DNA from: Clostridiales bacterium | Lineage (GTDB): Bacteria > Bacillota > Clostridia > Oscillospirales > CAG-272 | Assembly: GCA_022791685.1 (NCBI GenBank) | Contig: JAAVZO010000001.1 | Location: forward strand, 124,001 to 188,000 | Direction of reading: 5' to 3' | DNA: 64,000 bases | In this document: positions 27,676 through 36,066 of the stretch, in pieces | Numbering within the stretch: the first letter of the stretch is position 1 | Layout of the letters: every line of letters starts with the position of its first letter | Position numbers and translations under genes: made by a program | Notes under the pieces: model-generated | Told to the model about the DNA's origin: nothing | What the model saw: only the letters and a program-made list of their open reading frames with translations | Databases searched by the model: none

Positions 27676-28547
27676 CATCCGCCGCGATAGCTTGACGGCG
27701 TTCGGTTGGTTATCTTCTTAAATGCACGATTAAAGTTCGCGGTATTGTTGAATCCGCATTTGCACGCAATTTCTATGATAGTATCATTTGTGTGTTCGAG
27801 CAGCGATATTGCAGTCTCTATACGCTTGACCATTATATATTCCCACGGTGATATACCATTAAGTCGTCTGAATGTCGTAGAAAAATATGCACGGCTCATA
27901 TTCGCCTGACGCGCAAGCTCGTCGAGTGACAGTGGCAGCGCAAGGTTTTGATTTATATAATCCATGACCGCATCAAGAGCGCTAAGATTCGCCCGTTTGA
28001 ATTCTCCCGTTTGAACGTTATCTGCAAATCCGCAGCTTCGACAAAGCAGCACTAATACAGTCAAGAGACGTATTTTTACCATCAGCTCATACTCCGGCTC
28101 GGCACGCTCGAATTCATTCTCCATATCCAAAAGCTGTCTCGTTATCTCAGCTGTATCTTCGCTGTCATACTTCAACCGGTTCGAAAAGTCCTCTCCCCGA
28201 TCATTGAACACACGCAGATATTTCTCGTCAAACATTCCATTGCCGGGTGCCCATACGAATCGCGGCTCAAAATGGACATTCATAATAATCATATCTACAT
28301 TAGATGTGATCTCTGTAATACAATGCGGCTCGTCGCTCGAATATATAAATATATCTCCCTGATGTATTTCATATGTACGGTCCGAAACTGTATATATACC
28401 GCTTCCCTGCTTTATAAGCGATATTTCTATCATAGTATGATGGTGATTTTCGAGCGGGCGCTTTTTAAAATTCACCTGCGAGGTAAAAAGCCGCAAAAGA
28501 GCTCCAGAATGTATCTCGGATAATATTTCATATTTATTCACTACCAT
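27675..28547 (-). CDS. AraC family transcriptional regulator (290 aa)
   Basis: The N-terminal cupin sensor (ENHHHTMIEISLIKQGSGIYTVSDRTYEIHQGDIFIYSSDEPHCI) and the C-terminal double helix-turn-helix (LSLDELARQANMSRAYFSTTFRRLNGISPWEYIMVKRIETA and IIEIACKCGFNNTANFNRAFKKITNRTPSSYR) are complete. The gene is divergent from the sugar-acid dehydratase gene at 28746, with a 198-base intergenic region, the normal arrangement for a local activator. The inducer is probably the substrate of that enzyme or a related hexuronate. Confidence 0.93.
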   Translation of the reverse strand: MVVNKYEILSEIHSGALLRLFTSQVNFKKRPLENHHHTMIEISLIKQGSGIYTVSDRTYEIHQGDIFIYSSDEPHCITEITSNVDMIIMNVHFEPRFVWAPGNGMFDEKYLRVFNDRGEDFSNRLKYDSEDTAEITRQLLDMENEFERAEPEYELMVKIRLLTVLVLLCRSCGFADNVQTGEFKRANLSALDAVMDYINQNLALPLSLDELARQANMSRAYFSTTFRRLNGISPWEYIMVKRIETAISLLEHTNDTIIEIACKCGFNNTANFNRAFKKITNRTPSSYRGG

Positions 28548-28745
28548 ATAAGTTCATTTCCTTTGTACCGCGGCAAAAATTTATGCTGAAGCGCAAATTT
28601 CGAAATATATATTAGAAACTTCATAATATATTTGATGAAATCAGCGGTCAAATAGTGTATAATATTTTATACAAGATTTTTATTAGCTATAGTATAACAC
28701 AGAAAAATAAATTTGTCAACCGAATAAATACAAGGAGTTTGTACA

Positions 28746-30119
28746 ATGGAAAACAAAACGATCGGCGAGCATATCGAGGGAAATATCAACACCTGCTCAT
28801 CACCATCTGAGCTTAAAATAACCGATATGCGCATTACAAATATCGACGGCGCGCCAAAGCACTGCCCACTTATCAAAATCTATACTAATCAAGGTATTGT
28901 CGGCTATGGTGAAGTCCGCGACGCATCGAGTGCTACATATGCACTCATGCTCAAAAGCCGCATTTTAGGTGAGAATCCCTGCAATGTCGACAAGCTGTTC
29001 CGCCGTATAAAGCAGTTCGGAAGTCACTCGCGTCAGGGCGGCGGAGTTTCCGGAATCGAGGTCGCACTCTGGGATATCGCAGGTAAAGCGTGGGGAGTGC
29101 CGGTATGGCAGCTGCTCGGCGGCAAGTTCCGCGATAAGGTGCGCGTATACTGTGACACTGACGTTGACGGCAAGCACACCGGCGCTGACATGGGACGTGC
29201 GCTAAAAAAGCGCATGGAGGCTGGCTATACCTTCTTAAAGATGGACCTTGGAATCGAGCTTATGCTCGACGAACCCGGCTGCCTCAATGCACCGCTCGGC
29301 TTCCTCGATGACATCAAGAAGTACTCTGCAAAGGCTCTCGCACATCAGAAAGGCTCTATCGACTACGACATGATGATGGGCAAGAACTACGAGACCTTCA
29401 CGATCCCGCACCACGCAACTGGAATACACATAACCGAAAAGGGACTCGACTATCTCGAGAACTACGTCAAGGAAGTTCGCGACATAATCGGCTATGAAGT
29501 TCCGCTCGCTATCGACCACTTCGGACACGTTTGCATTGAAGACTGCATACGCTTCGCACGCCGCATAGAAAAGTACAATATTTCATGGATGGAAGACATT
29601 GCGCCATGGCATTATACTGAGCACTTCGCCAAAATCGCGCACGCAACTACAGTTCCGATCTGCACTGGAGAGGACATATATCTGCACGAAAATTTCGAGC
29701 CCTTGATGAAGGCTGGCGGAGTCTCGGTAATACACCCCGACACGCTTACAGTCGGCGGTATGCTCGAAATGAAGAAGCTTGGCGATATGTGCGAAAAATA
29801 CGGCGTTGCAATGGCTATACATATGGCTGAGAGCCCGATAGGCTTCATGGCAGCTCTTCACTGTGCGGCAGCAGTTCAAAATGTGCTCGCAGTCGAGTAT
29901 CATTCATCCGACGTATCGTGGTGGAATGACCTTGCAATCGGAATCGAGAATCCTATAATAAAGAACGGTTTTGCTGCTGTTCCAAACACGCCAGGACTTG
30001 GTATAACAGAGCTCAATGAGGAGCTTATAGCTGAGCACATTCACAAAAAGTATCCAGGTCAGTGGGAACCCACCGATGAGTGGAACAAGGAATGGGCAAA
30101 TGACCGTACATGGTCGTGA
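28746..30119 (+). CDS. Mandelate racemase/enolase superfamily sugar-acid dehydratase (457 aa)
   Basis: The protein shows the enolase-superfamily barrel: GGVSGIEVALWDIAGKAWGVPVWQLLGG in the capping region, FLKMDLGIE with a basic residue, AIDHFGHVCIED (first metal ligand), SWMEDIAPWH, PICTGEDIYL, VIHPDTLTVGG and AIHMAESPIGF with the C-terminal histidine. It is closest in pattern to the RspA/mannonate or galactonate dehydratase group; the exact substrate is open. At 457 residues it is longer than the common ~400. Divergent from an AraC regulator. An AGGAG site precedes the ATG. Confidence 0.88.
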   Translation: MENKTIGEHIEGNINTCSSPSELKITDMRITNIDGAPKHCPLIKIYTNQGIVGYGEVRDASSATYALMLKSRILGENPCNVDKLFRRIKQFGSHSRQGGGVSGIEVALWDIAGKAWGVPVWQLLGGKFRDKVRVYCDTDVDGKHTGADMGRALKKRMEAGYTFLKMDLGIELMLDEPGCLNAPLGFLDDIKKYSAKALAHQKGSIDYDMMMGKNYETFTIPHHATGIHITEKGLDYLENYVKEVRDIIGYEVPLAIDHFGHVCIEDCIRFARRIEKYNISWMEDIAPWHYTEHFAKIAHATTVPICTGEDIYLHENFEPLMKAGGVSVIHPDTLTVGGMLEMKKLGDMCEKYGVAMAIHMAESPIGFMAALHCAAAVQNVLAVEYHSSDVSWWNDLAIGIENPIIKNGFAAVPNTPGLGITELNEELIAEHIHKKYPGQWEPTDEWNKEWANDRTWS

Positions 30120-30163
30120 TATAACTGAAGCGTTATATATAGTCTATAACATCATGCTAAATG

Positions 30164-30202
30164 AAAAATCTCCGGCATTTAAATCAATGCCGGAGATTTT
30201 AT
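30164..30202. terminator. Bidirectional terminator between dehydratase and galT
   Basis: A 15-bp stem (AAAATCTCCGGCATT and its complement) with a 6-base loop and T-rich sides lies between the two convergent genes. Confidence 0.9.
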
Positions 30203-30203
30203 T

Positions 30204-31220
30204 TTAGTTCTTCTTTGCAAGATATCTTGCGAGAGCTTCACGCATTTCACCCGCTTTTTCTTCAGGCGCGGTCGGATTGCAGTGAGCCCATACGCCGGTC
30301 TCACTCGAAGCCATAAACTGCTGCTTATTGGCTGCACGGAGCGGCGGATACATCTCGATGTGGAAATGATAGAAGTTCTCAAGTCCGTCGTACTTCTCGT
30401 CGTCATTGTTGACGGGCGCATTATGCATACACATCATGTACGGGAATACTGGTCTTTCCTCAAACAGGTTGTCGTACATACCCGAAATATCACGTACCAT
30501 CTTGCCGAGGTTGTCCTTCTCACGCTCGTTGAGATCGGCGATAGTAGCTTTGTGTGCCTTCGAGACGATGTAGATACCGTATGTATAGTCAGCAAAGAAA
30601 GGAATGTATGCAATAAAGTCCTCGTTCTCGTGAACGATACGCAGGTTGCAGTCGGTCTCTTCCTTGTTCATGCGGCAGAATATGCACTCGCCGTTGTTAG
30701 CGTCGTAATGCTCCTTAGCTGCGTCGAGCTCGAGCTCAATCTTCTTCGGAACGACAGAGTAGCCGTATATCTGACCATGCGGGTGCGGCATAGTAACACC
30801 GACTTCGTCACCGCGGTTTTCAAATATGAATACATACTTGATCTTCTCATCAGCTCTCATCTTCTCGAAACGCTCTACCCAAAGGTCAACAAGCTTTCTG
30901 AGGTGTGAGTCGGAGAGCTCCTTTAACGTGCCATGATGGTCAGGAGAATAAAGTACAACCTCGCACTTGCCGTGTGACGGTCTTACCTTATAGAAATCTG
31001 TAGCAACATCATCTGGTTCCGGAGGATTCTGCGAAAGCGCCGGAAAGTCATTGTCATATTCGAGTACTTCAAAATTATCTGGAACCTTCTTGTTAGGATT
31101 CTTGTCACTTGGATCTGGACAGAAAGGACACCAGTCCTTCGGCATCTGCGGACGGTTCTGACGGTTTGAAGCAACCATCACCCAGTCCTTTATCATAGGA
31201 TTCCATCTTAATTCAGCCAT
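30204..31220 (-). CDS. galT: Galactose-1-phosphate uridylyltransferase (338 aa)
   Basis: GalT exchanges UMP between UDP-glucose and galactose-1-phosphate in the Leloir pathway. The active-site HPHGQ is at residues 146-150 (His148 forms the uridylyl intermediate), and the zinc-site CPFC is at 31-34. The NRGDEVGVTMPHPHGQIYG block fits the classical class I family. It is a single gene with no galK or galE beside it. It is convergent with the dehydratase and divergent from the G5/M23 peptidase gene. Confidence 0.94.
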   Translation of the reverse strand: MAELRWNPMIKDWVMVASNRQNRPQMPKDWCPFCPDPSDKNPNKKVPDNFEVLEYDNDFPALSQNPPEPDDVATDFYKVRPSHGKCEVVLYSPDHHGTLKELSDSHLRKLVDLWVERFEKMRADEKIKYVFIFENRGDEVGVTMPHPHGQIYGYSVVPKKIELELDAAKEHYDANNGECIFCRMNKEETDCNLRIVHENEDFIAYIPFFADYTYGIYIVSKAHKATIADLNEREKDNLGKMVRDISGMYDNLFEERPVFPYMMCMHNAPVNNDDEKYDGLENFYHFHIEMYPPLRAANKQQFMASSETGVWAHCNPTAPEEKAGEMREALARYLAKKN

Positions 31221-31366
31221 TTAAAATTACCTCATATTTTTAATTAGATATATGTCGAATCAGGTTTATCGACGTTATTTATTATATTATATCACATTTT
31301 GAGCCCGCAAACAATACAAAATCAAAAAATATTTTTTGATGATTTGCACAAATTTCAATTTAGCAC

Positions 31367-31395
31367 TTGATTTTTTATGATTTATGAGGTATAAT
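31367..31395 (+). promoter_or_regulatory. Promoter of the G5/M23 peptidase gene
   Basis: TTGATT (31367-31372) and TATAAT (31390-31395) are 17 bases apart, about 60 bases before the start codon. Confidence 0.65.
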
Positions 31396-31458
31396 ATAAA
31401 TATGCTCATTACGGATGTAACTTTATTCATTCCATAAACACTAACTAAGGAGATAGAT

Positions 31459-32991
31459 TTGCAGAGCTTTTGCTTTGCAGATATCGGGATTTCAGCGAAT
31501 GATTTCTTCAAACGAAAGCCCGACGTTGATAATATGGCTATAAGATTACTGCCCAGTCCGTCGCCCGAAAATAAATCGTCTGTTAAACATATATCGCCAA
31601 TAAAGCTGATTATAAATTATATTTTGCCAATTGTATGTGCTGTTGCCGTTGCATTTTACATTGCAGATGTATGTTCTTATCAGATTACAGTCGAAGCACT
31701 GATTGACGGAGTTTCGATTGGTTATGTAGAATCAAGTGAACCGCTCACCTCAGCCGCCAATAAGATCGAAGCTGAGATTTCCGATTCGCTCGGTGAGCAG
31801 TACAAGCTCGACTGCAATATTACATATAAAGTAGCACATGCAAAGTCTCCGGTTTATTTGACCGAAGCTGAGTGTGCGTCCATCCTACAGGAAATCGCAG
31901 ACCGCGATTTCTGCGAAGCGTATATGCTCTATGTCGATGACATTGAAGTAGCTGCTAATGAAAGCTACAGTCAACTGAGTACGCTTATTTATAACATTAA
32001 ATCTGATCTGCTCGCTTCTGGCGGAGAGGAATTCAGTCGGGTTGAAATTTCGAACCGTCTGAGCATAGAAAAGAAAATTTGCAAAAGAAGCTACCTAAAG
32101 ACGATCGAAGAGATAAACGAGCTTATTAACCCAGTAACAAAATCTCATGATTCCGAGATCAATGTAGCTGCATACAGCGAAACAAACAATGAACCTGAAG
32201 TAATGCGTATAAGCGCATTCAAAGCGTTCGCACCAAGTCAGATTTCCGAATCGGAGCTTATTGATCCGGATATTGATTACGGTATAACCCGTATAGCTGA
32301 CGGTACAAGCAGCAACACACATGATGTCACATTGATGTATGAGCTTATACGAAATGAGACAGTCAACGAAACAGTATACTACAAAACTCAATATATTGAT
32401 GACTTTGAAAACTTTATTGGTACTGAAAAACTGATTCAGGAAGGCTCAAATGGATACCGGACTGTTACCTATGAAGTCAGATGTAACAGTGATGGTGAAA
32501 TTCTCGGCAAAACTGAACTTGAAGAAAGTATAATCACTCCGGTAGTGGACAGAATAGTAATAGTCGGTGCTAAAGAAATTCCGGAGGCAGTGCCTACTGG
32601 AACATACATCTGGCCATGTGAAGTTACTAAGGGAATATCCTCAGGCTACGGCGGACGTGATCTGTATGGTTCATATGATTTCCATCTTGGTATAGATATC
32701 CCCGGAACAGACAGAACAGCTATAAACGCCGCTGATGGCGGTGAAATTATCTGGGCTGGATTCACTCCGTCATACGGTTATAGTGTGCGCATTCAGCATG
32801 ACGATAACTATGTTACCCTCTATGCGCATATGGAAGAATTACTGGTATCAGTTGGCGATATGGTATATCAGGGGCAGCAAATCGGTTATATGGGACACAC
32901 TGGTGCTGCATATGGAACTCACCTTCATTTTGAAGTACGCATAGGAAGTCTTACCACCGATCCAATGAAATATCTCCCCGCACTTGACTAA
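31459..32991 (+). CDS. M23 peptidase with G5 domain, membrane-anchored (510 aa)
   Basis: One membrane helix (about residues 53-75) is followed by ~190 residues of helical region, a G5 domain (about 290-375: LMYELIRNETVNETVYYKTQ ... TYEVRCNSDGEILGKTELEESIITPVVDRIVIVG), and a LytM-type M23 domain (about 395-505) with the zinc ligands in YDFHLGIDIPG and THLHFEV. It should cut peptidoglycan cross-bridges outside the membrane. The TTG at 31459 is used because AAGGAG lies six bases upstream; the first ATG (31534) has no such site. Confidence 0.9.
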   Translation: MQSFCFADIGISANDFFKRKPDVDNMAIRLLPSPSPENKSSVKHISPIKLIINYILPIVCAVAVAFYIADVCSYQITVEALIDGVSIGYVESSEPLTSAANKIEAEISDSLGEQYKLDCNITYKVAHAKSPVYLTEAECASILQEIADRDFCEAYMLYVDDIEVAANESYSQLSTLIYNIKSDLLASGGEEFSRVEISNRLSIEKKICKRSYLKTIEEINELINPVTKSHDSEINVAAYSETNNEPEVMRISAFKAFAPSQISESELIDPDIDYGITRIADGTSSNTHDVTLMYELIRNETVNETVYYKTQYIDDFENFIGTEKLIQEGSNGYRTVTYEVRCNSDGEILGKTELEESIITPVVDRIVIVGAKEIPEAVPTGTYIWPCEVTKGISSGYGGRDLYGSYDFHLGIDIPGTDRTAINAADGGEIIWAGFTPSYGYSVRIQHDDNYVTLYAHMEELLVSVGDMVYQGQQIGYMGHTGAAYGTHLHFEVRIGSLTTDPMKYLPALD

Positions 32992-33010
32992 CAATAATAA
33001 ACATATTCGC

Positions 33011-33045
33011 AAGAACCGTCACATATTCGTGACGGTTCTTTTATA
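33011..33045 (+). terminator. Terminator of the G5/M23 gene
   Basis: A perfect 12-bp stem (AAGAACCGTCAC) with a 6-base loop and a T-run lies 20 bases after the stop. It overlaps the upstream open frame of the next gene and argues for the start at 33074 there. Confidence 0.85.
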
Positions 33046-33073
33046 TTTTCTGAAAGGATTTATATTACAGCCA

Positions 33074-33805
33074 ATGAAAAAATTATCGCGTACTGCACTC
33101 ATCAGCGTTTATATTATAATACGCGCAATTATTCTGATAAGCGGAATCCGTGCATTTCTGGAAGGACACATATACGCGTCTTTTCAATGCCTTCTGACAC
33201 TTCTGCTTTTGTTTTTGCCAAGCATACTCGACCGCCGCTTTAATATTGAACTTCCAAATGCGCTCGAAATTTCAGTGATACTGTTTATATTCGCAAGTAC
33301 TTTTCTTGGTGAGGTACAGGGGTATTATGAGCAATTCCCTTTATGGGACTCCATGCTGCACACTGTATCTGGATTTTTGACGGCAGCAATCGGATTTTCG
33401 CTCATTGATATTCTAAACCGCAGCGAACACACTAAGTTTACACTTTCGGTCGGATTTTCAGCACTGTTTGCCTTTTGTTTTTCGATGACGGTCGGAGTGA
33501 TATGGGAGTTTTATGAATTCGGAATGGATATGCTCTTCTCGACTGATATGCAAAAGGATGTGTTTATTAACAGCATAAGCTCTGAACTTATCGGCAGCGG
33601 GAAAGTCTATGTTGAATCAGCTATGCTCAATGGGAATCAGCTTCAAGGTTGGCTTGATATTGGATTGATCGACACTATGAAGGACCTAATTGTTTGTGCA
33701 GTTGGTGCCATTGTATTTTCAATATTTGGAATTATATACCTCAAAACCCGTGAATCTGGGTGGGTACAGCATTTTATGCCTCGAAGCAAAAAGCAAAAGC
33801 CGTGA
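33074..33805 (+). CDS. DUF2238-like integral membrane protein (243 aa)
   Basis: About seven hydrophobic segments are visible (IIIRAIILISGIRAF, LLTLLLLFLPSIL, ISVILFIFASTFLGE, MLHTVSGFLTAAIGF, ALFAFCFSMTVGVIWEF, LIVCAVGAIVFSIFGI). The motif FLTAAIGFSL and GVIWEFYEFGMDMLF resemble DUF2238 membrane proteins of unknown function. The ATG at 33074 (MKKLSRTALISVYIIIR) is chosen because the in-frame sequence upstream overlaps a terminator hairpin. No ideal ribosome binding site is present: AAAGGA is about 16 bases upstream. Confidence 0.7.
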   Translation: MKKLSRTALISVYIIIRAIILISGIRAFLEGHIYASFQCLLTLLLLFLPSILDRRFNIELPNALEISVILFIFASTFLGEVQGYYEQFPLWDSMLHTVSGFLTAAIGFSLIDILNRSEHTKFTLSVGFSALFAFCFSMTVGVIWEFYEFGMDMLFSTDMQKDVFINSISSELIGSGKVYVESAMLNGNQLQGWLDIGLIDTMKDLIVCAVGAIVFSIFGIIYLKTRESGWVQHFMPRSKKQKP

Positions 33806-33863
33806 TATTGCACAAATAAATCATATATAATTGTTGCAATATCACAAATTTTCATTGATACAA

Positions 33864-33892
33864 TTGACAATAAGCAGATTGAGTGATATAAT
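33864..33892 (+). promoter_or_regulatory. Promoter of the second solute-binding lipoprotein gene
   Basis: TTGACA (33864-33869) and TATAAT (33887-33892) are exactly 17 bases apart; this is a consensus vegetative promoter about 300 bases upstream of the start codon. Confidence 0.75.
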
Positions 33893-34044
33893 ATACTATA
33901 ATAACTAATGTTAAGTGCTGCTTTATAATTGAAAGTTGCTTTTTAGATACTAATATTTAAGAATAACATTCTTAGTAAGGTAAAGTATAATTATTAAACA
34001 TTCTATATCAGTACTCAATTTATATAGTAGTATTGGTAGAATCT

Positions 34045-34053
34045 CCCCCCCCC
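34045..34053 (+). repeat. C9 mononucleotide tract in leader
   Basis: Nine consecutive C followed by G. Read on the minus strand it is C followed by G9, the same ten-base string as in the three coding tracts of this window. It is complementary over ten bases to the G9 tract inside the gene it precedes. Confidence 0.85.
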
Positions 34054-34196
34054 GGAACTAACATTTCCGGCAAGATCCCCTCCACAATTGAAAAGACAAC
34101 TGTAATGTTAAAAATTTGTTTTAAAACAAGAATCACATTTTATATTAAACCATAAATTCAAAAGATAAATATAATTAAAATTTTGAGGTACTTATT

Positions 34197-35690
34197 ATGA
34201 AAATGAAACGCATTATATCTTGGCTTATCCTTGCTGCATTGGCAGCTTCAGCAGTGTCCTGTGGTAATAACACAGACACTCCGAACAATGAAACCTCGAA
34301 CGGGGGGGGGTTGAACGATTCAGATAACACAAGTGAGGCTGAATCGACCGGTCGCGATTCAGTCAGCGATGGTCTTCCGAGCAAGAACTACAACGGTGCG
34401 ACCTTCACTATACTCGACAGAACTGAGTATAAGTACGAGTTCCAAGCTGAAGAAGAGACCGGCGACTTATTGAATGACGCGGTATACAAACGCAATTTAG
34501 CGGTCGAGGAAAGATTTAATGTAAAAATCGAAACCTTCACACTTGATTCCGAATGGGGTGCTCAGGCTACACAGTTCAATAATACTCTGCGCTCCTCTGT
34601 AATGTCAAGTGACAGCGCATTCGATTTAGTTGCTGGATACGCGGCTACTATCCCAGGACTCGTATCGGACAATATTTTCTTCAATTGGAACGACCTCGAC
34701 TATGTAGATTTTTCAAAGCCGTGGTGGTCTGAGCTTGTCTCCGAAGAACTCACCATCAACGACAAGATGTACATGATAACAGGTGACCTTTCGCTTGCTC
34801 TATGGAAAGGTATGAACTGCATATTCTTCAATAAAAAGCTCGCTGACAACTACAAAATTGAGGACCTTTACGGCATTGTCAACGACGGTAAGTGGACATT
34901 TGACACACTCTCCAGCCTGACTAAGGATGTATATCAGGACATTGATGGTGACGGAAAACAGTCAGATGCAGATTTCTACGGTTTGGTACTCGGACGCTCT
35001 ACAGAAATCGACAACTTAAAGGAAGCATTCGAAATAAACGTTACTAAGAAGGGCTCTGACGGATTCCCGGAGATTGTGCTCATAAATGAGCGTTCGATCG
35101 GCGCTGTCGAAAAGCTTAACTCTTTCATCCATGGAAGCAACGGAGCATGGATGCCGGAAGACGACGCGCAGACGAAACAGCGCGTTAAGATATACAACGC
35201 ATTCTTTGAAGGACGCGCAATATTCTATACTGCGACGCTCGGAAAATCGGAAGAACTCCGCGCGATGACCGACGACTTCGGTATCCTTCCATATCCAAAA
35301 TATGATGAGGACCAGAAGCAGTATCATTCGACTTCACTCGACGAGTTCTCACTCTTCCTGATTCCTGTTGACGCGAAAGACCCGGAAATGACCGCTATTA
35401 TTACCGAAGCTCTCTGCGCTGAAAGCTACAAGAAAGTCGTTCCGATATTCTATGATACCGTGCTCAAGACTAAAGCTGCACGAGATGTAGACTCGGCAGA
35501 AATGGTTGACCTTATCCGTGACAGCTTAACATTCGATTTTGGCTACGTACATTCCGACGCGCTCGGCGGTGTAGGACACAAATTCGTAAACTGGATTCGT
35601 GAAAACAACAACAATATATCGTCCGACTATGACGCGAACAAGAACACCTATCTTGAAAAGCTTGATAAAGTGCTTGAAGTTTACAGATAA
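34197..35690 (+). CDS. Extracellular solute-binding lipoprotein with in-frame G9 tract (497 aa)
   Basis: The signal peptide MKMKRIISWLILAALAASAV ends in lipobox SAVSC (Cys22). A linker rich in N, S, T, D and E follows, in which a G9 tract encodes Gly36-Gly38. The mature domain shares blocks with the other two solute-binding genes in the window (TGDLLNDAVYKRNLAVEERFN, LYGIVNDGKWTFDTLSS, DGDGKQSDADFYGL). It should bind a carbohydrate for an ABC importer whose other genes are not in the window. With nine G the frame is open; loss or gain of one would truncate it just after the lipobox. Its leader is unusually long and also carries a C9 tract. Confidence 0.93.
   Translation: MKMKRIISWLILAALAASAVSCGNNTDTPNNETSNGGGLNDSDNTSEAESTGRDSVSDGLPSKNYNGATFTILDRTEYKYEFQAEEETGDLLNDAVYKRNLAVEERFNVKIETFTLDSEWGAQATQFNNTLRSSVMSSDSAFDLVAGYAATIPGLVSDNIFFNWNDLDYVDFSKPWWSELVSEELTINDKMYMITGDLSLALWKGMNCIFFNKKLADNYKIEDLYGIVNDGKWTFDTLSSLTKDVYQDIDGDGKQSDADFYGLVLGRSTEIDNLKEAFEINVTKKGSDGFPEIVLINERSIGAVEKLNSFIHGSNGAWMPEDDAQTKQRVKIYNAFFEGRAIFYTATLGKSEELRAMTDDFGILPYPKYDEDQKQYHSTSLDEFSLFLIPVDAKDPEMTAIITEALCAESYKKVVPIFYDTVLKTKAARDVDSAEMVDLIRDSLTFDFGYVHSDALGGVGHKFVNWIRENNNNISSDYDANKNTYLEKLDKVLEVYR
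34302..34310 (+). repeat. G9 tract inside lipoprotein linker
   Basis: C followed by nine G then T, in frame as three glycine codons at residues 36-38, in the flexible linker just after the lipobox. Confidence 0.9.
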
Positions 35691-35720
35691 AATTTCGCAA
35701 ATAAAATTTAAAAATTCCAC

Positions 35721-35749
35721 TTGACAATTCCGGTAGGTAGGTGTATAAT
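35721..35749 (+). promoter_or_regulatory. Promoter of thrS T-box transcript
   Basis: TTGACA (35721-35726) and TATAAT (35744-35749) with 17-base spacing, directly upstream of the T-box leader. Confidence 0.85.
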
Positions 35750-35756
35750 ATTATTA

Positions 35757-36034
35757 GAGGCTAAACGGAAATATTCTGCCTGACCGCATTCCCAGAGAGA
35801 GACCGGATTGCTGTGACCGGACTTAATGCACTGACAGAATCGAAACCGCCGTTTCGGCTATGACGATATATTGTCGTCGTAGCTGTATGCCGCGCGCAGG
35901 AAATGGCGCGCCGTACTCCGGCGTTACTCGGATAGGCGGTATATGCTGCCGATAGAGTGAAAAAATCGGGTGGAACCGTGGGAAGATAATCTCACCCCGA
36001 AGGTATAAATTTATTTATGCCTTCGGGGTTTTGT
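35757..36034 (+). promoter_or_regulatory. T-box riboswitch of thrS
   Basis: The leader carries the conserved T-box core GGGTGGAACCGTGGG (35968-35982) followed by a terminator hairpin whose stem starts ACCCCGAAGG (35994-36034, T4 tail), plus an AGAGA-type bulge near 35790 in the stem I region. Uncharged tRNA pairing at the T-box prevents formation of the terminator. Because the downstream gene is thrS, the sensed tRNA should be tRNA-Thr. I could not fix the specifier codon by eye. Confidence 0.9.
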
Positions 36035-36066
36035 TATACCCTTTGAAGGCAGGAAAGGTAATTTTT

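Larger units (their letters stand above)
33806..34196 (+). other. Long leader of the solute-binding lipoprotein gene with C9 tract
   Basis: A 391-base gap without coding potential. It contains an ideal promoter at 33864-33892, giving a predicted leader of nearly 300 bases; a C9 tract at 34045-34053; a small stem CCGGAA/TTCCGG directly behind it; and a CCCCTCC segment at 34077-34083 that could pair with the GAGG ribosome binding site of the gene. A riboswitch family was not recognised. Confidence 0.5.

Noticed and set aside
30282-30908. 208-codon plus-strand frame opposite galT
   Set aside because: Antisense shadow of galT; no start signals and no domain.
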